20,156 nt of DNA. It comes from Acidobacteriota bacterium (GTDB taxonomy: Bacteria; Acidobacteriota; Thermoanaerobaculia; Thermoanaerobaculales; Thermoanaerobaculaceae). The notes beneath the pieces are model-generated. The model worked only from the letters and a program-made list of their open reading frames with translations. It was not told the origin of the DNA and did not search any database. Shown here in pieces: positions 14,611 through 20,156 of this stretch. The DNA lies in NCBI GenBank assembly GCA_021782525.1, contig JAJXUY010000010.1, positions 1-20,156 on the forward strand. Reading direction: 5' to 3'. A program made the translations under genes and the position numbers. Position 1 is the stretch's first letter; every line of letters begins with the position of its first letter.

Positions 14611-16302
14611 TCAAGGCTTGGAGCGGCGCGCGGCGTCCCGGGGCGGGTTCTTGAGCCGAGGGTGGAAGACCAAGACCCCGCCTCCGCCCTTGGTCCCCTT
14701 CGGCGACCCCATCACGATCACGTCGCCCATGCCGTCGCCAGACAGGTCGGCGATCCGCACGTCGAACGGGTCCATCTCCCCGAGCGAGACCTCGGGCGAC
14801 CGCTCCTCGTAGAACTTGCCGTCAGAATACTGGAGGAAGATACGGAGCTCCCCGTTGGACGAGATCGCGGCGATGTCGTTGCGGCCGTCACCGTCAATGT
14901 CCCCGACCGCGACGCCCTTGAAGTTGTCGTAGGCGACCTTGGTCTTGAAGAGAACGTCCTGGTGCGGGGTCAGGGTCGGCTTCCCCTGGGCGTCGTGGAA
15001 GTGATAGATCACGCAGGCCTGGGTCGGGTCTTCGACCTTCCGACCGTTGAATTCCTCAAAGCAGAGCACCACATCAGGGGACTTGAAGCGATCGAGTGGC
15101 GCCGCCGCGTTGGCGAAGACGAACGCGCTGTACGGAACTTGCTTCTCGGCAATAGGCTCGAAACGCTCGCCTTTGCCGACGTTGCGCATGAACAGGCTGG
15201 TGACGCCCTCCATGCGTGAGGTGAGCAACAAGTCGGTCCAGCCGTCACGGTCGATGTCGGCCGCCGACAGCCAGTCCCCCTGGATCTCGGTGGGGAAGTC
15301 TTGGGTGATCGTCTTCCATCCATCCTTCAAGTTGAGGAAGACGTTGACCAACCCTTTTCGCTGCACCTTGTTCGTGGTCAGGTCGAGGTTGATCTCCGCC
15401 AACGTTGCCACGTCCGGTCGCCCGTCGTTGTTGAAATCGGCCACGACCAGCGAGCGAGACGTCACAGCCTTGTTGGCACGCGGCAGTTCCACCCAGCGCG
15501 TGAAGTCGCCCTTGCCGTTGCCGTACAAGATGTAGGTGCCGGAGAAATGCGACGCCAGCGCGATGTCGGGATGCCCGTCGCCGTCAAAGTCCGCAACCCG
15601 GACCGTGCCGTAATCGAGCTTGACGCCCTGCTTCGGCCACTTCACATCGCTCCACAACCGCCAGCTGCCGTCCGCTTGCTGGAGGAAGATCGACGGATGT
15701 GATACCCCGAGTCGAGGAGGTGGAAGGATGAGGTCAGGGCGGCCATCGCCGTTCATGTCGGCGATGTCGAACGACATCTGCCAGCGCCCGTTCTTGGGCA
15801 GGCCTTGGTCGCGGCGCTCGAACTCGAGCTTGTCGATGAACGGCGGGACGATGTCGGGCGTACCGGTAACCGTGTACTTGTCCGCCATATAGGCGGCCTT
15901 CGCGAGACTGAGCGACTCCTGAACCTGCTGCTCCCGCCAGGCCTGGTGCAGCGGCGACTTTGGGTCCTCCGGGGGCAACATCCGGACCAGGTAAAACGAA
16001 CCCTTCTCACCGACCAACTGAAACTCCCTCTGTAACAAACGGGTTTCCTTCACCCGGTCTGAGCCGACCAGGATGGCGTCTTGCTTCGGGATGCGGAAGA
16101 TGCGAGCCGCCAGCTCTTCAATGCTTGGCCCCTCCTGCTGGCCCGGTGTTGGCATGCCTTTGGCCGGGACCATCGGTACCGCCGCCGGTTGAGTTCCAGC
16201 CTGCTCTGGAGTTCCCTTCGCAGGATCAGGCTGTTGCGCTGCAACCGAAATGCTCGTCAACAGTAGGAGAGCAACAAATACCCGACTCACAACTCTTCCC
16301 AT
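14611..16302 (-). CDS. Secreted FG-GAP/VCBS-repeat protein (calcium-binding propeller)
   Basis: A 563-residue exported protein starting MGRVVSRVFVALLLLTSISV, a signal peptide cleaved near AAQQ. GGAGGTGG sits about five bases before this ATG (16302). The longer frame to 16524 overlaps the permease gene and is not supported. A Pro/Gln/Ala-rich linker follows (residues 25-60), then an alpha/beta region (65-175). Six D-x-[DNS]-x-D-G-type calcium loops come next: DMNGDGRPD (about 179), DFDGDGHPD (236), DFNNDGRPD (287), DIDRDGWTD (347), DIDGDGRND (466) and DLSGDGMGD (516). Six or seven such units usually close an integrin-like beta-propeller. The wider gap between 360 and 460 probably holds a blade without a loop. 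The protein ends with a basic tail (RRSKP). The start is 47 bases after the permease stop on the same strand, so co-transcription is likely. Confidence 0.9.
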   Translation of the reverse strand: MGRVVSRVFVALLLLTSISVAAQQPDPAKGTPEQAGTQPAAVPMVPAKGMPTPGQQEGPSIEELAARIFRIPKQDAILVGSDRVKETRLLQREFQLVGEKGSFYLVRMLPPEDPKSPLHQAWREQQVQESLSLAKAAYMADKYTVTGTPDIVPPFIDKLEFERRDQGLPKNGRWQMSFDIADMNGDGRPDLILPPPRLGVSHPSIFLQQADGSWRLWSDVKWPKQGVKLDYGTVRVADFDGDGHPDIALASHFSGTYILYGNGKGDFTRWVELPRANKAVTSRSLVVADFNNDGRPDVATLAEINLDLTTNKVQRKGLVNVFLNLKDGWKTITQDFPTEIQGDWLSAADIDRDGWTDLLLTSRMEGVTSLFMRNVGKGERFEPIAEKQVPYSAFVFANAAAPLDRFKSPDVVLCFEEFNGRKVEDPTQACVIYHFHDAQGKPTLTPHQDVLFKTKVAYDNFKGVAVGDIDGDGRNDIAAISSNGELRIFLQYSDGKFYEERSPEVSLGEMDPFDVRIADLSGDGMGDVIVMGSPKGTKGGGGVLVFHPRLKNPPRDAARRSKP

Positions 16303-16349
16303 GAACCACCTCCACGTGGCCGCCCCCTCGGCGACCGCGATCTCGACTC

Positions 16350-17141
16350 TCAGACGACGTCCCGAATGGCCCAGGCCCGGCGGCCAAAAATAGAGCCACC
16401 AACCCCGAGCGCCAGCAGAGCGCTCAGCGCCGCAACGGCAAGCCGCCCCAGCCCCGGGGGCCGGCCCGTGATCACGGCGCGGAACGATTCGAGCACCCCG
16501 ACCAGAGGGTTCAGCGCCAGCCATGGCGCCAAAGCACGCGGCACCGTGCTTTCCGGGTAGACCACCGGGGTCAAAAAAAAGAGGACTGACAGACCCGTCG
16601 TCAACACCTGCGTCAAGTCAGGCAGGAAAGCACCTGCCGTCACAAACAGCAGGGTAAGTCCCACGCTTCCTGCCACGAGAAGCAGAACACCAACCAGGAG
16701 CCAGGGCAGTTGTGCCCAGACCAATGCGCCCAGAAGCGCAGCAGCCCCAACCGCCAGCCCAAGACCGATGGCGTATCGGGCCATGACCGCTCCGAACGCT
16801 CCCATGGCAAGGACCTCCAGCGGAGCGTTGACGTGCCGCACCAGGTTCGCTTGCGAGCGCGCCAACCCGGCGGCCCGAGTCAGCGCCTCTTGGAAGGCCA
16901 GAAAAGGGATCAGGCCGGTAACCAGATAAAATCCGAAAGCACCCACGCCCGGCCGCCCTTCAATTTTCATGCCAAGGAACCAGGAGAAGACCGTGAGGTA
17001 GAGGCCGAACTGCACGGCAGGTTCGATCAACGCCCAAGCCGCACCGAGCGCCGAGCCGACATACCGGGCCCGAAACTCCCGGCGGATGAGCGCCAGAACA
17101 AGCCGACGCTGCCGGACCAGGTTGGCCACGATCACGAACAC
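16350..17141 (-). CDS. wzm: Polysaccharide ABC exporter permease, Wzm/TagG type
   Basis: A 263-residue ABC-2 family membrane protein. The N-terminus has RRLVLALIRREFRARYVGSA, the amphipathic 'l....l..RdlkaRY..S.LG..W' lead-in typical of Wzm/TagG, followed by LGAAWALIEPAVQFGLYLTV in the first membrane segment. About six hydrophobic segments follow. Late motifs VLFFLTPVVYPEST and LALNPLVGVLESFRAVI match the conserved 'sPi.Y......l...NP...l...fR..i' region of this family. It would form the membrane channel for glycan export with a Wzt-type ATPase; the only candidate in the window is at 5806-7017. The start is GTG with AGGAAGGG about 11 bases upstream, a longer spacing than usual. It is divergent from the repressor gene. 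Confidence 0.9.
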   Translation of the reverse strand: MFVIVANLVRQRRLVLALIRREFRARYVGSALGAAWALIEPAVQFGLYLTVFSWFLGMKIEGRPGVGAFGFYLVTGLIPFLAFQEALTRAAGLARSQANLVRHVNAPLEVLAMGAFGAVMARYAIGLGLAVGAAALLGALVWAQLPWLLVGVLLLVAGSVGLTLLFVTAGAFLPDLTQVLTTGLSVLFFLTPVVYPESTVPRALAPWLALNPLVGVLESFRAVITGRPPGLGRLAVAALSALLALGVGGSIFGRRAWAIRDVV

Positions 17142-17165
17142 CGGCAGCGAAGCCCTTCCTGCTGG

Positions 17166-17194
17166 TTGACAAACAGATCATGGGGAATTAGCAT
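17166..17194 (+). promoter_or_regulatory. Sigma70-type promoter of the repressor-TPR-secreted protein unit
   Basis: TTGACA (17166-17171) is a perfect -35 box. TAGCAT (17189-17194) lies 17 bases downstream and matches the -10 consensus at four of six positions. Transcription would start near 17201, about 45 bases before the repressor ATG. The same 104-base gap must also hold the signals for the divergent permease gene. A tandem AGCAT-A-AGCAT (17190-17200) overlaps the -10 and is a possible operator. Confidence 0.6.
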
Positions 17195-17245
17195 AAGCAT
17201 CGGCCCGGTCGCACACTAACAGAAGTCCAGGCGGGCCACAAGGTC

Positions 17246-17611
17246 ATGGTGATCAACCGCATGGGTCCCTCGCAGCTACCGACGGCCATGGTGGGCCAAC
17301 TCGTCCGCCACCATCGGGTTGAGCGTCAGCTTACACAAGTGAAGTTGGCGCGCCAGATTGGCGTCCAGCAGTCCGACTTGTCGCGAATGGAGAAGGGGGA
17401 GTACCGGGTCTCGCTCGATGTCCTTTTCCGTTTGCTGCAAGTGTTCGAGCTGTCGCTCGGGGAGTTCTTCGGTGACCTCGCACAACGGGGCTTGACTCCC
17501 CAGGAGGCGCACCTGCTAGAATCAATCAGAGTTTTGCCGCGCCAAGAGCAGGACGAGGTGATGGAATTCGTCGAATTCAAGCGCAGCCGGCGGAAGGAGC
17601 GCGACGAGTGA
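17246..17611 (+). CDS. XRE-family helix-turn-helix transcriptional regulator
   Basis: A 121-residue DNA-binding protein. Residues 16-75 form a Cro/C1-type domain: VGQLVRHHRVERQLTQVKLA is the first helices, IGVQQSDLSRMEKGEY is the turn and recognition helix, and VLFRLLQVFELSLGEFF is the last helices. The C-terminal 45 residues are helical and charged (LPRQEQDEVMEFVEFKRSRR) and may mediate dimerisation. It should bind an operator in the divergent intergenic region and control its own unit, possibly also the permease gene; that is inference. Starts at 17246, 17261 and 17288 are all possible. GGTGA eight bases before 17261 makes that one attractive, but I keep the longest form. The stop overlaps the next gene (TGATG). 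Confidence 0.88.
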   Translation: MVINRMGPSQLPTAMVGQLVRHHRVERQLTQVKLARQIGVQQSDLSRMEKGEYRVSLDVLFRLLQVFELSLGEFFGDLAQRGLTPQEAHLLESIRVLPRQEQDEVMEFVEFKRSRRKERDE

Positions 17612-18501
17612 TGGGGGCATCGGCACGCTATGTTCGTCTGACCAAGCTGGCTGAGCGCGCGTTTGCGCGCGGGCGGCTAGAGCGCGCGCTGTCGCTCTTC
17701 TCCGCCGTGGAAGATGAAGCCAAGCGCCTAGGCGACCGCGAGCTTTCCGACCGCGCTTTTTGTAACCGCTGCGTTGTGCTGCTCGAACTTGACCGGCTCG
17801 ACGGCGCCGTCGGTGAGCTGAAGACCGTCTTGATGCGCGCCCGCGACCCGTTCACCGCCTGGATGGCAGCGTATTACACGGCGCAGGTCTATAAGGCGGA
17901 GGGGAACATTCCGCGGGCCTTGGCATACGCGCGGCGGGCGAGCGAGCTGGCGACGGCGTGCGGCCAGGAGCGAGCGCTGGCGGCGTCGGCAAACGAGCAC
18001 GGTACGCTGGCATTGCTCGATTCCCACTTCGCCGAGGCGGCCGAACGCTTCGAGCAGGCGCTCGCGGTTGAGGGGAGTCTCGATGTCCTCGGTCGCGCGA
18101 TCGTCCGCGACAACCTCGGCTATTGCCTGATGTGCACCGGGTGCGTCGGGGAGGGGTTGGCGCTCTCCCAGGCTGCGGCGGCCGACGTCGAGGCGCTCGG
18201 AGCGCGCCAATACCTGGCCGAGATCTACCAGGATCTCTGCTACGGCTCTTTGCAGCAAGGCCTCTTCGACGAGGCGCGCGGCTGGGGCGAGAAGGCGCTG
18301 GCACTGGCGCGCGAGTACGAGCACCCGACCGTTGCCCGCAATACACTGATGTTGCTTGCCGACGCGGCCATGGACCTCGAGGACGAGGCGGCGGCCGACG
18401 GCTACTTGCAGGCGCTGGCCGAGTACTACCCCGATTTTCGTGGGATGAAGGCGTTTTTGTCAGCGTTCAACGTACGGGACGTGATCAACTTGAAAGCGTG
18501 A
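17608..18501 (+). CDS. TPR-like helical repeat protein
   Basis: About 297 residues, almost wholly alpha-helical. Repeats with the A-x-x-x-G/A spacing of tetratricopeptide units are visible: AERAFARGRLERALSLFSAV (residues 15-34), AYYTAQVYKAEGNIPRALAY, ALLDSHFAEAAERFEQAL, LCYGSLQQGLFDEARGWGEK and ALAREYEHPTVARNTLMLLA. That gives six to seven units. There is no signal peptide and no enzymatic motif. It probably serves as a protein-protein scaffold and may modulate the adjacent XRE regulator, as HTH/TPR pairs often do; this is inference. The start is ambiguous: GTG at 17608 is eight bases from GGAAGGAG, while ATG at 17611 overlaps the repressor stop as TGATG. The product is the same apart from one residue. 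Confidence 0.82.
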   Translation: MMGASARYVRLTKLAERAFARGRLERALSLFSAVEDEAKRLGDRELSDRAFCNRCVVLLELDRLDGAVGELKTVLMRARDPFTAWMAAYYTAQVYKAEGNIPRALAYARRASELATACGQERALAASANEHGTLALLDSHFAEAAERFEQALAVEGSLDVLGRAIVRDNLGYCLMCTGCVGEGLALSQAAAADVEALGARQYLAEIYQDLCYGSLQQGLFDEARGWGEKALALAREYEHPTVARNTLMLLADAAMDLEDEAAADGYLQALAEYYPDFRGMKAFLSAFNVRDVINLKA

Positions 18502-18508
18502 GGGAGCG

Positions 18509-19540
18509 ATGCTTCGAAGGATTCTCGCCTGCTTTGTACTGATCGGCGCCGCCGCCGCTGCTGGGGCGGACCCGTACTTCCTGGACCGCACCGGCGTGCT
18601 GTGGACGGCGAGTGCCGCCTCAGAGGGTCTGGTCCTGACCGGGACGAAGGACAACGTGCAGGTCGTGCGCAGCGTGGTGCCGTTCCCCATCGCGATTGCG
18701 GGCACCACCGACACGCAGATCCAAGTCGCGGCCGACGACTTGACGGGGAAAGTCGCAGTGGTATGGCAGCGCAACTGGAGCGATCAGGCGTCGGAGATCA
18801 TGCTGGCCGTGTGGCACGACGGCGACTGGGAGCGTGTCAAGAGCTTGACCCAGAACCTCCTGCTTCAACCCCGCAACCCTGAGATCCAGCTTACGCAGTT
18901 TTCAGCCTCGGTTCCGGATCCGGCTGCACCCAACGACCCAACCAAGGCCACGCTCGTCCAAGACAGCTACCTGCACGCCGTGTGGTGGGAGGGCACCGAT
19001 ACCGGCCACGCGACATATGCATTGCTACGGTTGACCGCGGACGCGACCGATAGCGACGCGTTGACCAAGCTGAATCTCGACAGCCTCACATCCCTCGGTT
19101 TTGGGTGTGCGAACCCGGCGCCACCCGCGGTGCTCGAGCATCCGCTGTTCGCAAGTCAGGACACCCACGATCATGCGCTCGTCTTCTTCGGGTCGCAGCA
19201 GCTGTGCCAGTTCCAGTTGGTGGAGGTTGGCTTCACGGTCGACACCCAACCGGCGACGGCGACGACAGGCGGGGGCATGACGGTCGCAACACAGCGCCGC
19301 CGTAGCGTGCCGATCTTCGGCGTGAAGAAGACCTTCGCATTGAACCAGGACATGAGCATGGAGGGGACGCGAGTGATCCTCGGGTCCAACCTCAACCCGG
19401 TCGCCTACCGGGTCGTGGGTCCCACGATCCAGTACGTGACGTACGCCGATCAGGGCTGGAGTCCGGTGCGGACGCTCGCGGTTGCCGATGGCCTCACCCT
19501 CGATCAGGCGATTCCGCTGGTCGAGAACCTGGCGCGCTGA
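18509..19540 (+). CDS. Secreted propeller-like protein of unknown function
   Basis: A 343-residue exported protein with signal peptide MLRRILACFVLIGAAAAAGA, cleaved before DPYFLD. Spaced strands of similar type recur: VAVVWQRNWSDQASEIMLAV with DGDWERVKSLT, then LHAVWWEGTDTGHATYALLR, HALVFFGSQQLCQFQLVEVG, and near the end IQYVTYADQGWSPVRTLAV. This '.vvW........i....w....W.....lt' pattern resembles blades of sialidase/BNR-like beta-propellers. No Asp-box or catalytic set is evident. Two Cys residues (GFGCANP, QLCQF) may pair. The ATG is seven bases after the TPR gene stop, with AGGGAG very close to it, so it is the third gene of the same unit. Function is unknown; an envelope or extracellular role is all that can be inferred. 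Confidence 0.82.
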   Translation: MLRRILACFVLIGAAAAAGADPYFLDRTGVLWTASAASEGLVLTGTKDNVQVVRSVVPFPIAIAGTTDTQIQVAADDLTGKVAVVWQRNWSDQASEIMLAVWHDGDWERVKSLTQNLLLQPRNPEIQLTQFSASVPDPAAPNDPTKATLVQDSYLHAVWWEGTDTGHATYALLRLTADATDSDALTKLNLDSLTSLGFGCANPAPPAVLEHPLFASQDTHDHALVFFGSQQLCQFQLVEVGFTVDTQPATATTGGGMTVATQRRRSVPIFGVKKTFALNQDMSMEGTRVILGSNLNPVAYRVVGPTIQYVTYADQGWSPVRTLAVADGLTLDQAIPLVENLAR

Positions 19541-19561
19541 GTCGGCGCCGACCGATTCCTT

Positions 19562-19590
19562 CGAGGGGGCTGCGGCCCCCTCGTTCTGTT
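19562..19590 (+). terminator. Rho-independent terminator of the repressor-TPR-secreted protein unit
   Basis: CGAGGGGGC (19562-19570) pairs perfectly with GCCCCCTCG (19575-19583) around TGCG, followed by TTCTGTT. It begins 22 bases after the stop codon at 19540. Confidence 0.85.
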
Positions 19591-19713
19591 CCGGCTCCCG
19601 TGGCGCGGCGGCCCTGGGCCGTGCGCACCGGTCCTCCACATCGGATGAGGTCCAAGGCTGTCACCGGGCCGGCGAGGCGGCGGCCCCGCGGGTCGATGAT
19701 CGCCTCTGCGGCC

Positions 19714-19731
19714 GCGCCCGAGCGCGGGCGC
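19714..19731 (-). terminator. Possible terminator hairpin after the DnaJ-type gene
   Basis: GCGCCCG (19714-19720) pairs with CGGGCGC (19725-19731) around AGCG, starting three bases beyond the stop codon at 19735. No T-rich tail follows on the minus strand, so it is only a weak candidate. The two flanking genes converge here; apart from this and the plus-strand terminator I see nothing in 19541-19734. Confidence 0.3.
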
Positions 19732-19734
19732 CCT

Positions 19735-20156
19735 CTACAGCTCGCGCGGGAGACCGGCGCGCGGGTCGCCGGCACCGGCGTACAGGTCGGCGACCTTGCG
19801 TGCCGCGTCGCGACCGGCGGGCGAGACGACGCGCGGCACCGTCACCTGCACGGTGTAGACGTGGTCGCCGTTGACGCCGGTCTTGACGTTGCGCACGCCC
19901 TTGCCGCGCAACCGGAAACGCTGTCCGGATTGGGTGCCGGCCGGGATCTTGGCACGCACGGGACCGTGAATGGTGCCGATCTCCACCTCCGCGCCGAGGT
20001 ACGCCTCCGTGAACGTCACCGGAACGGTCGTGTGGATGTCGTCGCCCTTGCGCTCGAAGAACGGGTGCGGGCGCACCTTCACCGCGACCGCCACCTCGCC
20101 GCGGCCGTCGCCCTTGAGGCTGGCGCGCACCCGGTCGCCGTCGCCGACCCCGGCCG
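19735..20156 (-). CDS. DnaJ/CbpA-type Hsp40 co-chaperone, C-terminal part (cut by window edge)
   Basis: The last 139 or so residues of an Hsp40 protein; the J-domain end lies beyond the right edge of the window. The visible part starts AGVGDGDRVRASLKGDGRGE, the end of C-terminal domain I. It continues with VRPHPFFERKGDDIHTTVPV, then TEAYLGAEVEIGTIHGPV, KIPAGTQSGQRFRLRGKGV and GDHVYTVQVTVPRVVSP of C-terminal domain II, and a short dimerisation helix. These motifs are textbook DnaJ. The protein binds unfolded substrates and hands them to DnaK in the cytoplasm. Whether the outside part has the zinc-finger (DnaJ) or lacks it (CbpA) cannot be seen. Nothing ties it to the glycan locus; it is convergent with the unit upstream. 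Confidence 0.93.
   Translation of the reverse strand, partial: AGVGDGDRVRASLKGDGRGEVAVAVKVRPHPFFERKGDDIHTTVPVTFTEAYLGAEVEIGTIHGPVRAKIPAGTQSGQRFRLRGKGVRNVKTGVNGDHVYTVQVTVPRVVSPAGRDAARKVADLYAGAGDPRAGLPREL

Noticed and set aside
16303..16524. N-terminal extension of the FG-GAP protein by 74 codons
   Set aside because: It overlaps the permease gene and would bury the signal peptide; GGAGGTGG directly precedes the ATG at 16302.
1..20156. tRNA or rRNA genes, CRISPR arrays, insertion sequences, prophage or attachment sites
   Set aside because: No cloverleaf, spaced repeats, transposase or integrase motifs, or terminal inverted repeats were seen by reading; a dedicated search was not possible.

Overview
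The window reads as chromosomal DNA of a high-GC, diderm-type bacterium, most likely an Acidobacteriota lineage of the Thermoanaerobaculia/Holophagae type. That assignment is inference. It rests on the GC-rich coding style, on PKD-rich secreted proteins with paired modules carrying a GTxGQ signature, and on a small secreted protein of the '(A)TLLVPY...TTLLGITN' type, which I associate with that phylum. No rRNA, tRNA, CRISPR array, insertion sequence or phage gene was seen.

Layout. (1) Positions 1-7017, all on the minus strand, form a compact surface-polysaccharide operon. In transcription order it holds a Wzt-type ABC ATPase with a C-terminal carbohydrate-recognition-like domain, a GT4 glycosyltransferase, a GT2 glycosyltransferase, a GNAT-type acyltransferase, a short remnant resembling the acyltransferase N-terminus, a YfhO-type multi-spanning membrane protein, and the start of a PIG-L/LmbE deacetylase cut by the window edge. 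Several junctions are start/stop overlaps (ATGA), so translation is probably coupled. (2) Positions 7287-16302, also minus strand, hold three exported proteins: a 1775-residue beta-propeller/PKD protein, a 482-residue secreted protein of no recognised family, and a 563-residue FG-GAP (calcium-binding propeller) protein. The first two are each followed by a strong terminator hairpin, and each has its own candidate promoter. (3) Positions 16350-17141 encode a Wzm-type ABC-2 permease, the natural partner of the ATPase that lies about 9.3 kb away. (4) Positions 17246-19540, plus strand, are a tight three-gene unit: an XRE-type repressor, a TPR-like protein and a secreted propeller-like protein. 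A good sigma70-type promoter precedes it and a rho-independent terminator follows it. (5) Positions 19735-20156, minus strand, hold the C-terminal part of a DnaJ/CbpA co-chaperone.

How it may work together. The GT4 and GT2 enzymes would extend a lipid-linked glycan on the inner face of the membrane. The GNAT and PIG-L proteins could add or remove acyl groups. The Wzt/Wzm pair would export the finished chain, with the Wzt C-terminal domain reading a terminal modification. The secreted proteins lying between the two transporter halves are candidates for surface partners of that glycan, but nothing in the sequence proves a link. The divergent repressor is a candidate regulator of the permease side of the locus.

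Most notable points: the ABC exporter split by a block of secreted-protein genes; tandem paired C-terminal modules in the giant PKD protein that look like an unnamed domain; a truncated acyltransferase paralogue that keeps a good ribosome binding site and sits four bases before the next gene; and a structured leader before the 482-residue secreted protein.
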